From positions 1,798,001 to 1,862,000 of the forward strand of contig NZ_CP074405.1 in assembly GCF_018388445.1 (NCBI RefSeq): DNA of 64,000 bases. Direction: 5' to 3'. Position 1 is the stretch's first letter, and the number at the start of each line of letters is the position of its first letter. The notes under the pieces were generated by a model that saw only the letters and a list, made by a program, of their open reading frames with translations, was not told the DNA's origin and did not search any database. Shown here piece by piece: positions 34,746 to 43,359 of the stretch. A program made the translations under genes and the position numbers. Origin of the DNA: Cellulomonas wangleii (GTDB taxonomy: Bacteria; Actinomycetota; Actinomycetes; Actinomycetales; Cellulomonadaceae).

Positions 34746-35101
34746 CCACCGAAGAGACCACGCCCGTGCCCACGACCGCGCCCACGACCGGCGCCGCCAC
34801 GGCCGCGGACGTCGAGGAGGCGATGCGCGACGTCATCGACCCCGAGCTCGGCATCAACGTCGTCGACCTCGGCCTCGTCTACGGCGTCGTCATCGACCAG
34901 ACCAACACCGCGGTCATCGACATGACGCTCACGTCGGCGGCGTGCCCGCTGACCGACGTCATCGAGGACCAGTCGGCCCAGGCGCTCGAGGGCGTCGTCG
35001 ACGGGTTCCGCATCAACTGGGTCTGGATGCCGCCGTGGGGCCCCGAGAAGATCACGCCCGACGGCCGCGAGCAGATGCGGGCACTCGGCTTCAACATCTG
35101 A
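34742..35101 (+). CDS. sufT: SufT / MIP18-family Fe-S maturation protein
   Basis: A 119-residue DUF59-family protein thought to help maturation of Fe-S proteins. The block VIDPELGINVVDLGLVYGV, the TSAACPLTD motif with the conserved Cys, and the C-terminal PPWGPEKIT segment are diagnostic. The first 28 residues are Thr/Ala-rich and variable. It ends the suf operon; a hairpin follows 11 nt after the stop. Confidence 0.96.
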
Positions 35102-35112
35102 GCACGCCACAC

Positions 35113-35150
35113 CCGAAGGCCCTGGCCGGCCCGCTGGTCGGGGCCTTCGG
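35113..35150 (+). terminator. suf operon terminator
   Basis: CCGAAGGCCC (35113-35122) pairs perfectly with GGGCCTTCGG (35141-35150), with an 18-nt loop that itself contains GGCCGGCC. GCACGCC before it and GGCGTGC after it can extend the stem. No U-tract. Confidence 0.72.
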
Positions 35151-35311
35151 CGTGCGACGGGCACCGGGCGGACGGGTCGCGCGATCGTCGTCCTCGTCGC
35201 ACGCTCCGTGGTCGGGCGGACCGCGGGGACCTCGGGGTGGGAGAGCCGAGGTGTGGCCGCGTGGGTACGCGTCGCACGACAGCCCGGGGAGCGCCTGCGA
35301 CACTCTCGGTC

Positions 35312-35635
35312 ATGACCACCGGAGGACGGCACCCTGCCGACGACGACGGTGTGTCGCGACGGGCTGAGATCCGGCACCTGCTTGCCGGCCCCGTCCTCTA
35401 CGGCCTGCGGAGACTCTCGGTCGCCGTCGCCTGCCTCGCGTGCGCGGCTGTGGCCGGCGGTACCGGCTCGGTGATCGCGCCGCTCATCGGCCAGCCGAGG
35501 GCCGCCGGGTTCTGGGGCGGTGCCACGATCATGTACGGCGTGATCGTCATCGCGGCCGTCGTCTGCATGATCGGCCACGAGATCGACTCGCGCCGCTTCC
35601 GCTGGGTGGACCGCGTCTACTCGTACCTGGACTGA
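35312..35635 (+). CDS. Small two-helix membrane protein, unknown
   Basis: A 107-residue protein I do not recognise. Residues about 28-60 and 66-88 are hydrophobic and should form two membrane segments (LSVAVACLACAAVAGGTGS and IMYGVIVIAAVVCMIG). The ends are polar, with a basic C-terminus RRFRWVDRVYSYLD. The ATG at 35312 is an inferred start; a weak GGTC precedes it and no good Shine-Dalgarno is seen. Codon use fits the genome. It stands alone between the suf terminator and a convergent metallopeptidase gene. Confidence 0.6.
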   Translation: MTTGGRHPADDDGVSRRAEIRHLLAGPVLYGLRRLSVAVACLACAAVAGGTGSVIAPLIGQPRAAGFWGGATIMYGVIVIAAVVCMIGHEIDSRRFRWVDRVYSYLD

Positions 35636-35684
35636 GCGCGCGGCCTCGCCCGGAGTCGACGGGCTCGGCCGTCCGTGTGCGGCG

Positions 35685-36554
35685 TCAGAGCTCGGACGCG
35701 GCGAACGTGTCGCACGCGGCGAGCGAGCCCTGCTCGTAGCCGATGGTGAACCACTTCTGCCGCTGCTCGCTGGAGCCGTGGGTCCAGGTGTCGGGGTTCA
35801 CGCCGCCCGACTGCTGCTGGATGTGGTCGTCGCCGACGGTGGCTGCGGCGTCGAGCGCCTGCGCGAGCTCCTCGCGCGTCGGCGGCTGCAGGTACGTGAC
35901 GCCGGTCTCGGGGTCCTCGCGCGTCGCGGCGTCGCCGACCCACATCCCCGCGTAGCAGTCGGCCTGGAGCTCGACGCGCACCGAGTCCGACTCGGCGCCG
36001 CTCCCGCCGCGGTCGGCGGAGTCGAACACGCCCGTGAGGTTCTGGATGTGGTGGCCGTACTCGTGGGCGTAGATGTACATCTCCGCCAGCGGTCCGCCCT
36101 GCGCGCCGAGCTGCTGCTGCAGCAGGTCGAAGAAGGTGACGTCGAGGTAGATGCCCTGGTCCGCCGGGCAGTAGAACGGGCCGGTCGACGAGGACGCCTG
36201 GCCGCAGCCGGTCGCGATGCCGCCCGAGAACTCGTGGCCCTGGGCCGGGGCGAAGGCCGTCCCCGCCGGGACCGTCGCCCCCCAGTAGACCTCCAGCGCC
36301 TCCAGGGTGGCGGAGTAGCGGCACAGGGGATCGGTGTTCGCCTGCTCGGCGGTGCACTCACCGACCTCGTCGACGGGTGCGCTCGCGCCGCCGCCCTCGG
36401 CACCGAGGACGCCGGACACGTCCTGGCCGGTGAAGAGGAAGATCGCCAGCGCGATGATGCCGACGAGCCCGCCGCCGCCGGCCGCCACGGCGCCGCCACG
36501 CCCGTGCCGCTTGACCCGGCCGCCCTCGAACCTGCCACCCTCGCTGAATGTCAC
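35685..36554 (-). CDS. Putative neutral zinc metallopeptidase (YpfJ-like)
   Basis: A 289-residue membrane-anchored protein of the YpfJ/KPN_02809 family. One membrane segment at about residues 31-43 (LVGIIALAIFLFTG) follows a basic N-terminus. The outer domain carries HEYGHH at about 164-169, the zincin motif, with VELQADCYAGMW downstream supplying the third ligand region. Cysteines at several positions (GEC, PLC, ATGC, FYC) may form disulfides. I use GTG 36554 (MTFSEGG..., the usual family start) because TAGCGT ends 6 nt upstream; a GTG at 36560 directly abuts that hexamer. Substrate unknown. Confidence 0.9.
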   Translation of the reverse strand: MTFSEGGRFEGGRVKRHGRGGAVAAGGGGLVGIIALAIFLFTGQDVSGVLGAEGGGASAPVDEVGECTAEQANTDPLCRYSATLEALEVYWGATVPAGTAFAPAQGHEFSGGIATGCGQASSSTGPFYCPADQGIYLDVTFFDLLQQQLGAQGGPLAEMYIYAHEYGHHIQNLTGVFDSADRGGSGAESDSVRVELQADCYAGMWVGDAATREDPETGVTYLQPPTREELAQALDAAATVGDDHIQQQSGGVNPDTWTHGSSEQRQKWFTIGYEQGSLAACDTFAASEL

Positions 36555-36560
36555 GCGCAC

Positions 36561-36566
36561 ACGCTA
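36561..36566 (-). promoter_or_regulatory. -10 element TAGCGT for leaderless metallopeptidase gene
   Basis: Minus-strand TAGCGT ends 6 nt before GTG 36554. Confidence 0.62.
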
Positions 36567-36660
36567 GCCCCGAGGTCACGGACGCGCGCGGCGACGCTGG
36601 ACAGCCGTCCGGCACTCCCCGTGCGGCGACGGCGCCACAGCCGCGTGCGCGGCGACGACG

Positions 36661-37962
36661 TCAGGGGCGTCGCGTCGTCGCCCGCACGACCGCCGAGAGC
36701 GCGGTCCCCACGTGCCTCGACGGACCGCGCCGAGGCAGCGCGGCGAGACGTGGCGCCAGGTCCGGCAGGCGGCGCGCAGCACCGGCCGCCACCGCGCGGG
36801 CGGCGAGGAGGGCGGCGGCCCGGTGGGTGTCGAGCGCGCTGTGGCCGGTGCCGGCGAGCGGCACGAGGACCGCGTCCGGAGCGAGCCCGACGACCCGCTC
36901 GGCGACGGGCCGCGGCGTCCGCAGGTCGCGGTCGCCGGACAGGACGGCGACGGGCCAGGTGAACGCCGGCAGCGCCGCCGGCAGGTCGAACGGGGTGGTC
37001 GCTCCGGCCCCGCCGCGGGCTGCGTGCCGGGCGGCGGCGTCCGCGAACGCGAGCTGCGGGTCGAGCGGACCGCCGTCCGGCGGCAGCGCGAACCCGAGCT
37101 CGTCGTCCATGATCCGCGCGACGAGGTCCGGCTCCATGACGAAGGGCTGCCCGGCCCCGTCGACCTCCCCGCTGCCGAGCGTCGCGACCCGGTCCCACAC
37201 CGCCCGCAGCCGTCCGGCGCGCCGGGCGAGGAGGAGGCGGTGCAGCACCTGCGGCCCCGCGAACTCGTGCACGACCTGCACGACGTGGGCGAGCTCGGCC
37301 GCCGGCACGTCGTCCGCCAGGGAGCGGACCGCGTCGGCGACGCCCGCCAGCGCCGGGTCGTCACCGGCGCGCAGGTCGCCGTCCCACAGGATGCGTCGCC
37401 GGTGCGCCCGGGCCGCGGCGAGGTCGTCCGCGGGGGCCACGACGGGGGAGTCGAGGACCATCCCGGCGACGCGGTCGGGGTGGCGGGCACCGAAGGCCTG
37501 GACGACGTACGACCCGTAGGAGGCGCCGAGCAGGACGGCACGTTCGACGCCGGCGTGGTCCAGCACCGCCACCAGGTCGTCGACGACCGCGGCGACCGTG
37601 ACGGCCTCGGCCGGCACGTCGCCGCCTGCGCGGACGCGGCGCGACAGGCCGATGCCGCGGTGCTCGACCATGAGGACGTCGAGCCCGCGGCGGGTGGCCT
37701 CGGCGCGCAGCGCCACGTAGGGCAGCACCGACGCGAGCCCCGGCCCGCCCGGCACGACGACGAGCGGAGGGGCGTCACCGCGCGGAGCGGTACGGACGTA
37801 GGCCAGCGGGAGGGTGTCGCCGTGGACCGGCCGGTCCACCGTCCCCCCGCCGTGCGCGAGGACCCCGCGCGCGGCGCGCTCGACCGCCGCGCGGCGAGCG
37901 GCGTCCCGTCCGCCCGAGCCCTGCCCCGTCCTGCCGTCCGCGTGACCGTCCCGTGTCGTCAT
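36661..37962 (-). CDS. Alpha/beta hydrolase, proline iminopeptidase-like
   Basis: A 433-residue alpha/beta hydrolase close to the prolyl aminopeptidase group (peptidase S33). The oxyanion-hole segment VVPGGPGLA at about 70-78, MVEHRGIGLS, and the nucleophile elbow GASYGS with Ser148 are clear. The acid is likely in LSGDRDLRTP and the His in AGTGHSALD. A cap region of about 150 residues lies between. No signal peptide. ATG 37962 was chosen because upstream codons lack family similarity. A basic C-terminal tail ends the protein. The substrate could be N-terminal proline peptides or other esters. Confidence 0.87.
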   Translation of the reverse strand: MTTRDGHADGRTGQGSGGRDAARRAAVERAARGVLAHGGGTVDRPVHGDTLPLAYVRTAPRGDAPPLVVVPGGPGLASVLPYVALRAEATRRGLDVLMVEHRGIGLSRRVRAGGDVPAEAVTVAAVVDDLVAVLDHAGVERAVLLGASYGSYVVQAFGARHPDRVAGMVLDSPVVAPADDLAAARAHRRRILWDGDLRAGDDPALAGVADAVRSLADDVPAAELAHVVQVVHEFAGPQVLHRLLLARRAGRLRAVWDRVATLGSGEVDGAGQPFVMEPDLVARIMDDELGFALPPDGGPLDPQLAFADAAARHAARGGAGATTPFDLPAALPAFTWPVAVLSGDRDLRTPRPVAERVVGLAPDAVLVPLAGTGHSALDTHRAAALLAARAVAAGAARRLPDLAPRLAALPRRGPSRHVGTALSAVVRATTRRP

Positions 37963-38055
37963 GACCCCGTAACGGGCCGCACCGCGGGCCGGTTCCCGTC
38001 CACGCCCGCCCGTGGGAGAGCATGGACCTCCACCCCCGACCCCAGGAGCGACCGC

Positions 38056-38475
38056 ATGCCCGCGTCCACCCCCGCGCCGTCCGTCCCGGCCGCGTCCCCG
38101 TCCGTGCCTGCCGGCGCCGCTCCCGTGCGTCCCGTCGACCGCGTCGGGCGCCTGTTCGCCGTCGTCGCGCTCGTCGAGGCGTTCACGTGGGCGGGTCTGC
38201 TCGTCGGCATGGTCCTCAAGCACGTCACGCAGACCACCGAGCTGGGCGTCGCGGTCTTCGGGCGCCTGCACGGCGGGGCGTTCCTGCTGTACGTGGTCGT
38301 CGCCCTGGTCGCCGCCGTGCGGCTGCGCTGGCCGTGGTGGGTGGCCGGGCTCGCGCTGGCGGCGGCGGTGCCGCCGCTCGTCACGCTGCCGCTCGAGCGG
38401 TGGCTGCGGCGCACCGGCCGGCTCGCCCGCCCGGTGCCGACCGACGACGACCTCGCGGCGGTGCCCGGCACCTGA
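38056..38475 (+). CDS. DUF3817 integral membrane protein
   Basis: A 139-residue membrane protein of the DUF3817 type: RLFAVVALVEAFTWAGLLVGMVLK, FGRLHGGAFLLYVVVALVAA and WWVAGLALAAAVPPLVTLPLERW (named here by segment) give three membrane helices. The family signature region is VEAFTW and the HGG between helices 1 and 2. The first 28 residues are a Pro/Ala/Ser-rich leader. AGGAGCG precedes the ATG. Function unknown. Confidence 0.85.
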   Translation: MPASTPAPSVPAASPSVPAGAAPVRPVDRVGRLFAVVALVEAFTWAGLLVGMVLKHVTQTTELGVAVFGRLHGGAFLLYVVVALVAAVRLRWPWWVAGLALAAAVPPLVTLPLERWLRRTGRLARPVPTDDDLAAVPGT

Positions 38476-38515
38476 CACGCGCCGCGCGGGCCCGCGCGCA
38501 CCTGCCGGTGCGGGC

Positions 38516-39151
38516 TCAGTCCCCGAGCCCGCGCGCCGCCAGCGCGTCGCCCGTCGTCCGCGCGTGCCCCACCATCCGGACCGCGGCCGGCACGACCACC
38601 GCCCGGGGGTCCCGCTCCAGGCCGCGCGCCCGCGCGGCGTCCCGCGCCTCGCCCGTGACCCGCACGAGCACCGGGACGGTGCGCAGGAACAGGCCGACCG
38701 TCAGCGCCACCGTCTCCGGCGGCAGCCCGACGTGGCGCAGCGGCCGCGCCGCCCGGGTGACGACGGCCAGCAGGTCGTCGGCGCGGGTCGTCGCCGTCAC
38801 GAGGGTGCCGGCGAGCACGAGCGTCAGCAGGTCCAGCGCCACCTCCGCGCCGTACGCCGCGCCGCGCGCCCAGGTCTGGTACCCGCCGAGGGCGGCGGCC
38901 GTGAGCAGCACCGGGACCAGGCCGCGCACCGACGTGCGCCACGGCGTGCGGGCCAGGGCGCCGAGCGCGACGACGACGAGCAGGCCCACGGCGGCCGCGG
39001 CGGGCCCGGTGCGCACGACGAGGACCGCACCGGCGGCGGCGAGCAGGACGAGCTTGAGGCCTGCGGGCGCGCGGTGGACCGCGCTCGTGCCGGGACGGTG
39101 CAGCCCCAGCGGACCGGCCCAGGGTGCGCGCTGCGGCCGTCCCGCGCTCAC
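38516..39151 (-). CDS. bioN: ECF transporter transmembrane subunit (BioN/EcfT)
   Basis: Transmembrane coupling subunit of an energy-coupling-factor importer. The 211-residue product has several hydrophobic segments and two ARG-type motifs, ARDAARARGLE and ALAARGLGD, typical of EcfT contacts with the ATPase. The only in-frame start downstream of bioM is GTG 39151, 46 nt after the bioM stop. With bioY and bioM upstream it completes a biotin importer. Confidence 0.87.
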   Translation of the reverse strand: MSAGRPQRAPWAGPLGLHRPGTSAVHRAPAGLKLVLLAAAGAVLVVRTGPAAAAVGLLVVVALGALARTPWRTSVRGLVPVLLTAAALGGYQTWARGAAYGAEVALDLLTLVLAGTLVTATTRADDLLAVVTRAARPLRHVGLPPETVALTVGLFLRTVPVLVRVTGEARDAARARGLERDPRAVVVPAAVRMVGHARTTGDALAARGLGD

Positions 39152-39197
39152 CGCGGGCCTGCCGGACCGCGCCGCGCCCGGGCGCGCCGCGGTCCGC

Positions 39198-39926
39198 TCA
39201 CCGCACGACCTCGGCGTCGCACGCGCCCATGAGATCCCGGTAGTGGGCGAGGGCAGGTCCCGGCGCGTCGTCGGCGACGACCTGGCCGTCGTCCACCACG
39301 AGCACGCGCTCGGCACGTGCGGCCGCCTCCAGGTCGTGCGTCACCACGACGACCCGCTGCTCCAGCGACGCGAGCAGCGCGTCCACGTGCGTGCGCCAGC
39401 GCAGGTCCAGCAGCGTGGTCGGCTCGTCGCAGACCAGCACGGCCGGCTCGGTCGCCAGCACCGCGGCCAGGGCCAGGAGCTGGCGCTGCCCGCCCGACAG
39501 CGCGTGCACGGACACGTGCGCGCGGTCCGCCAGGCCGAAGCGCGCGAGCACGTCCATCGCGCGCGCCTCGCGCTCGCGGGCGTCAGGCACGGTGCGGCGC
39601 AGCGACAGCGCGACGTCCTCGGCCGGCGTGGGCATCACGATCTGCGCGTCCGGGTCCGTGAACACGAACCCCACCCGCCGTCGGACCGCAGCCCCGTCGG
39701 TCGCCGTGTCGAGGCTGTCGACGCGCACCGACCCGGCCGACGGCAGCACCAGCCCGTTGAGCAGGCGCGCCAGCGTCGACTTGCCCGAGCCGTTGGCCCC
39801 CACGACGGCCACCCGCCGCTCGGCCAGGCGCAGCGACACCGGCCCCAGCAGCCGCACGACGCGGTCCGGGCCACCGGCGGGGTCGGGGGACCAGGCGGTG
39901 ACCTCGACCGCGTCGAGCTCGATCAC
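39198..39926 (-). CDS. bioM: Biotin ECF transporter ATPase BioM
   Basis: ATP-binding subunit of the biotin importer, 242 residues. Walker A GANGSGKST, the Q-loop FTDPDAQIVMPTPAEDVALS (split), signature ALSGGQRQLLALA and Walker B VLVCDEPTTLLDLR, typical of CbiO/EcfA, with the His switch in VVVVTHDLEAA. GTG 39926 overlaps the bioY stop by 4 nt. Confidence 0.92.
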   Translation of the reverse strand: MIELDAVEVTAWSPDPAGGPDRVVRLLGPVSLRLAERRVAVVGANGSGKSTLARLLNGLVLPSAGSVRVDSLDTATDGAAVRRRVGFVFTDPDAQIVMPTPAEDVALSLRRTVPDAREREARAMDVLARFGLADRAHVSVHALSGGQRQLLALAAVLATEPAVLVCDEPTTLLDLRWRTHVDALLASLEQRVVVVTHDLEAAARAERVLVVDDGQVVADDAPGPALAHYRDLMGACDAEVVR

Positions 39927-40594
39927 GCCGCGCGCCGGCCGCCGCGCAGGTCGGGGAACGCGCGCAGCACCGCCAGCGTCACGGCCGCCGCCAGGACGTT
40001 CTTCACCACGTCGCCGGGCCAGTAGACGACGTCGATCGCGAGCGCCTCGGCGGGGCCCAGGCCGAGGCGTGCCATCAGCCCGACGACGCCCGCGGGGTGC
40101 GTCACGAGGACGGACGACCCCAGGCCCGCGGCGACGAGCAGCGGGTAGCGCCACGCCGGGCGGGCGCGCAGCGCGAGCCCGCCGAGCCACCCGGCGACCG
40201 CCGCGGTGAGGGGGAACGCCAGCAGGTAGCCGACCGACGGCTTGCCCAGCACACCGAGCCCGCCGGTCATCTCGGCGAACACGGGCACACCGGCCAGACC
40301 CACGACCAGGTACAGCAGGACGGCGAGGAACCCGCGTCGCGCGCCGAGCACGAGCCCCGCGACGACGACCCCGAACGTCTGCAGCGTGATGGGCACACCC
40401 GCCCCCGTCGGGATCGCCGGCACCAGCGCGCAGGCGGCGACGAACGCCGCGAACGTGGCCACGAGCGCGACGTCCGTGCTGGTACGGCGCACGGTCCGCG
40501 GTGCGGGAGGGTCGCCGAGGACCTCGGCGACGACCGAGCCGGGCACGGGCGACACGGTCCGCGCGCCGTCGTCGTGCGGGAAAGTGCTGGACAT
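39923..40594 (-). CDS. bioY: Biotin transporter substrate-binding protein BioY
   Basis: S component that binds biotin in the membrane, 223 residues with about six hydrophobic segments. TGAGVPITLQTFGVVVAGLVLG, followed by the LYLVVGLAGVPVFAE region, is diagnostic (quoted in part). The N-terminal 38 residues are hydrophilic. The ATG is 40594. A minus-strand TAGCGT at 40692-40697 would give a leader of about 90 nt. Order bioY-bioM-bioN with overlap marks an operon. Confidence 0.93.
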   Translation of the reverse strand: MSSTFPHDDGARTVSPVPGSVVAEVLGDPPAPRTVRRTSTDVALVATFAAFVAACALVPAIPTGAGVPITLQTFGVVVAGLVLGARRGFLAVLLYLVVGLAGVPVFAEMTGGLGVLGKPSVGYLLAFPLTAAVAGWLGGLALRARPAWRYPLLVAAGLGSSVLVTHPAGVVGLMARLGLGPAEALAIDVVYWPGDVVKNVLAAAVTLAVLRAFPDLRGGRRAA

Positions 40595-40691
40595 GGGCGT
40601 CTCCGGCCGGTGGGGTGGACGGTCGTCGGGTCGGCCGCCTGCGGGCGGACGCGCGACGACGCCGGTGCGGCCGGGAGCCCGACCTCCGGCC

Positions 40692-40697
40692 ACGCTA
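40692..40697 (-). promoter_or_regulatory. Possible -10 (TAGCGT) for bioYMN
   Basis: Minus-strand TAGCGT lies about 98 nt upstream of the bioY start and diverges from the ABC-F promoter at 40706. Confidence 0.4.
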
Positions 40698-40705
40698 GCG
40701 CTGGG

Positions 40706-40711
40706 TACGAT
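40706..40711 (+). promoter_or_regulatory. -10 (TACGAT) for the ABC-F gene
   Basis: TACGAT predicts a start near 40718 and a 5' leader of about 60 nt that contains a short ORF. Confidence 0.5.
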
Positions 40712-40722
40712 GGACGGCGTTT

Positions 40723-40758
40723 GTGCCGGGGGCCAGAACCCACCCGGTCTTCTCGTAG
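40723..40758 (+). CDS. Possible 11-codon leader peptide upstream of ABC-F
   Basis: GTG at 40723 opens eleven codons (MPGARTHPVFS) ending in TAG at 40756-40758, 19 nt before the ABC-F start, and begins only a few nt after the predicted transcript start. ABC-F genes are often controlled by ribosome stalling on such leader peptides. The ORF is short enough to be chance. Confidence 0.25.
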   Translation: MPGARTHPVFS

Positions 40759-40777
40759 GAAACCGAGGAACCACCCC

Positions 40778-42376
40778 GTGATCACCGCTTCGGGCGTCGA
40801 GCTGCGCGTCGGCGCCCGCGTCCTGCTGGAACCGACGACCTTCCGGATCGCCTCCGGCGACCGCATCGGGCTCGTCGGCCGCAACGGCGCGGGCAAGACC
40901 ACGCTGACCAAGACGCTCGCGGGCGAGACCCAGCCGACCGGCGGGACCATCTCGCGCGGCGGTGACGTCGGCTACCTGCCGCAGGACCCGGCCTCGGGCG
41001 ACCTGACGCAGCTCGCCATGAACCGCGTGCTGTCCGCGCGCGGCCTGGACGCGGTCCTCGCGTCGATGCGCGACACCGAGGGCGCGATGGCCTCGGCCGA
41101 CGACGCGACGCGTGACAAGGCCATGGACCGGTACACGCGGCTCGAGGCGCGCTTCACCGCGGCCGGCGGCTACGCGGCCGAGAGCGAGGCCCACCGCATC
41201 ACGGCGGCGCTCGGCCTCGACGACCGCGTCCTGGGCCAGGAGCTCGGCACGCTGTCCGGCGGGCAGCGGCGCCGCGTCGAGCTGGCACGCATCCTGTTCT
41301 CCGGTGCGGACACGCTGCTGCTCGACGAGCCCACGAACCACCTCGACGCCGACTCGATCGTCTGGCTGCGGGACTACCTCAAGTCCTACCCCGGCGGGTT
41401 CGTCGTCATCAGCCACGACGTCGAGCTGCTGCGCGCCACGGTGAACAAGGTGTTCCACCTCGACGCGAACCGCTCGCAGCTCGACCAGTACAACCTGGGC
41501 TGGGACGCGTACCTGCTGCAGCGCGAGACAGACGAGAAGCGTCGGCGGCGCGAGCGGGCGAACGCCGAGAAGAAGGCCGCGACGCTGCTGGCCCAGGCCG
41601 ACAAGATGCGGGCGAAGGCCACCAAGGCGGTCGCTGCGCAGAACATGGCGCGCCGGGCGGAGCGCATGCTGTCGGGGCTCGACGCCGTGCGCGTCAACGA
41701 CAAGGTCGCCAAGCTGCGGTTCCCCGAGCCGGCGCCCTGCGGCCGCACGCCGCTGACGGCCGAGGGGCTGTCGAAGTCGTACGGCTCGCAGGAGGTCTTC
41801 ACGGACGTCTCGCTGGCCATCGACCGGGGCAGCAAGGTCGTCGTGCTGGGCCTCAACGGTGCCGGCAAGACGACGCTGCTGCGCATGCTCGGCGGGCTCC
41901 AGGAGCCCGACACGGGCGAGGTGAAGGCCGGCCACGGTCTCAAGCTCGGCTACTACGCGCAGGAGCACGAGACGCTCGACCTGTCGCGCACCGTCCTGGA
42001 GAACCTGCGCACCGCGGCTCCCGACCTCACCGACACGCAGGTGCGCTCGGTGCTCGGCTCGTTCCTGTTCTCGGGCGACGACGCCGACAAGCCGGCGCGC
42101 GTGCTGTCCGGCGGGGAGAAGACGCGCCTCGCGCTGGCCACCCTCGTGGTGTCGAGCGCCAACGTGCTGCTGCTCGACGAGCCGACGAACAACCTCGACC
42201 CCGCGTCGCGCGAGGAGATCCTCGCGGCGCTGCGCGGCTACCAGGGCGCCGTCGTGCTCGTCAGCCACGACGAGGGCGCGGTCGCGGCCCTCGAGCCCGA
42301 ACGGGTCCTGCTGCTGCCCGACGGCGACGAGGACCTGTGGAGCCAGGACTACCTGGACCTCATCGCGCTGGCCTGA
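40778..42376 (+). CDS. ABC-F family ribosome-associated ATPase
   Basis: A 532-residue soluble protein with two ABC domains and no membrane part, the ABC-F layout. These act on ribosomes, either protecting them from antibiotics or easing stalled translation. Domain 1 has Walker A GRNGAGKTT, signature LSGGQRRRVELA and LLLDEPTNHLD. The interdomain linker (about 245-325) is strongly charged (KRRRRERANAEKKAAT). Domain 2 has GLNGAGKTT, LSGGEKTRLALA and LLLDEPTNNLD. It looks like the housekeeping Ettsome/Uup-like type rather than a long-linker resistance type. GTG 40778 follows GAGGAACCACCCC. Its 3' end overlaps the convergent SURF1 gene by 28 nt. Confidence 0.93.
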   Translation: MITASGVELRVGARVLLEPTTFRIASGDRIGLVGRNGAGKTTLTKTLAGETQPTGGTISRGGDVGYLPQDPASGDLTQLAMNRVLSARGLDAVLASMRDTEGAMASADDATRDKAMDRYTRLEARFTAAGGYAAESEAHRITAALGLDDRVLGQELGTLSGGQRRRVELARILFSGADTLLLDEPTNHLDADSIVWLRDYLKSYPGGFVVISHDVELLRATVNKVFHLDANRSQLDQYNLGWDAYLLQRETDEKRRRRERANAEKKAATLLAQADKMRAKATKAVAAQNMARRAERMLSGLDAVRVNDKVAKLRFPEPAPCGRTPLTAEGLSKSYGSQEVFTDVSLAIDRGSKVVVLGLNGAGKTTLLRMLGGLQEPDTGEVKAGHGLKLGYYAQEHETLDLSRTVLENLRTAAPDLTDTQVRSVLGSFLFSGDDADKPARVLSGGEKTRLALATLVVSSANVLLLDEPTNNLDPASREEILAALRGYQGAVVLVSHDEGAVAALEPERVLLLPDGDEDLWSQDYLDLIALA

Positions 42377-43359
42377 GCCTGCAGGTCGCGGCGCTGCTGC
42401 GCCTCGATCTCGGCGTCCTCGTCGATCTCGTCCCGCCCTCGCGCCCGGCGAGGTCGGGCGGGGTGCGGGGCGGGTGCCGCGTCCCCGAGCGCGCGGGCCG
42501 CCACCCACTCGCGGCGCGCGGCGACGCTGAACGCGACGAGCCCGCCCAGGGCGAAGACCCACCACTGGAACGCGTACGACAGGTGCGAGCCGGGGTCCGT
42601 GCTCGGTGCGGCGAGCGCGCCGAGCGGCTCGTCGGCGGCCGGGTCCTCGCGCACCAGCCCGCCGTAGGCCGCGTACGGCTCACCGTCCACGCCGGCGGCC
42701 GCGAGCACCTGGGTCGGCGCGATGGCCTGCACCTGGCCGTCCGGGGCGCTGCGGCTGCTCACCGGCTCACCCGGCCGCAGCCGGACGGTCACGGTGACGT
42801 CCCCGGCCGGCGGCGCGGGCACGTCGACGTCGACCGACCCGTCCGCGCCCGTCGGCACCCAGCCCCGGTCGACCACCAGCACGCGCCCGGCGTCGACCGG
42901 GGCCCCGAAGGAGCCCGGTGCCGCGTCCTGCACGACCAGGGGGACCAGCACGTGGTAGCCGGGCGTGCCGGGCACCACCGGGCGGTTGCGCAGCAGCACC
43001 GCCGCGTCCGGCACGTACCGGCCGCGGACCTCGACCGAGCGCCACGCGTCGGCCTCCGGCAGCGGGGCGTCGGGGTCCGCGACGACGTCGGCGAGGTCCG
43101 CGGGCGGCGCCGCGTAGTTCGCCTCGACGACCGCGATCGCGGCGTCACGCGCGACGTGGCGGTTCCACTGCCAGCGGCCGAGGAACGTGCACGTGAGCGA
43201 GACGGCGACCGCGAGCACGACCAGCCCGACGGCCCGGCGTCGAGCGGCCGCGCGCAGGGCGGCGGCGGTCGGGGGTGCGCCCGGGGCGGCGCCCGCCCCG
43301 GCGTCGTCCGTCGGTACCCGGCCGGAGGTCGCGTGCTCGTCCTCGTGCAGCAGGCTCAC
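42349..43359 (-). CDS. SURF1-family cytochrome oxidase assembly protein
   Basis: A 336-residue SURF1 protein, an assembly factor for aa3 cytochrome oxidase, acting at the membrane. It has the family's two-helix plan: an N-terminal segment at about 45-62 (VGLVVLAVAVSLTCTFLGRWQWNR, in part) with GRWQW, and a C-terminal segment after HLSYAFQWWVFALGGLVAF. The outer domain lies between. The C-terminus is a charged, Gln-rich tail. GTG 43359 overlaps the upstream small gene by 4 nt. ctaA at 24248 works in the same pathway, though distant. Confidence 0.92.
   Translation of the reverse strand: MSLLHEDEHATSGRVPTDDAGAGAAPGAPPTAAALRAAARRRAVGLVVLAVAVSLTCTFLGRWQWNRHVARDAAIAVVEANYAAPPADLADVVADPDAPLPEADAWRSVEVRGRYVPDAAVLLRNRPVVPGTPGYHVLVPLVVQDAAPGSFGAPVDAGRVLVVDRGWVPTGADGSVDVDVPAPPAGDVTVTVRLRPGEPVSSRSAPDGQVQAIAPTQVLAAAGVDGEPYAAYGGLVREDPAADEPLGALAAPSTDPGSHLSYAFQWWVFALGGLVAFSVAARREWVAARALGDAAPAPHPARPRRARGRDEIDEDAEIEAQQRRDLQAQASAMRSR

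Noticed and set aside
36555..36560. GTG at 36560 as metallopeptidase start
   Set aside because: It abuts the predicted -10 element, leaving no transcribed start, and the family normally begins MTF, which GTG 36554 provides.
39152..39316. Longer BioN start
   Set aside because: In-frame starts upstream lie inside bioM and would add an Arg/Gly-rich segment not seen in EcfT proteins.
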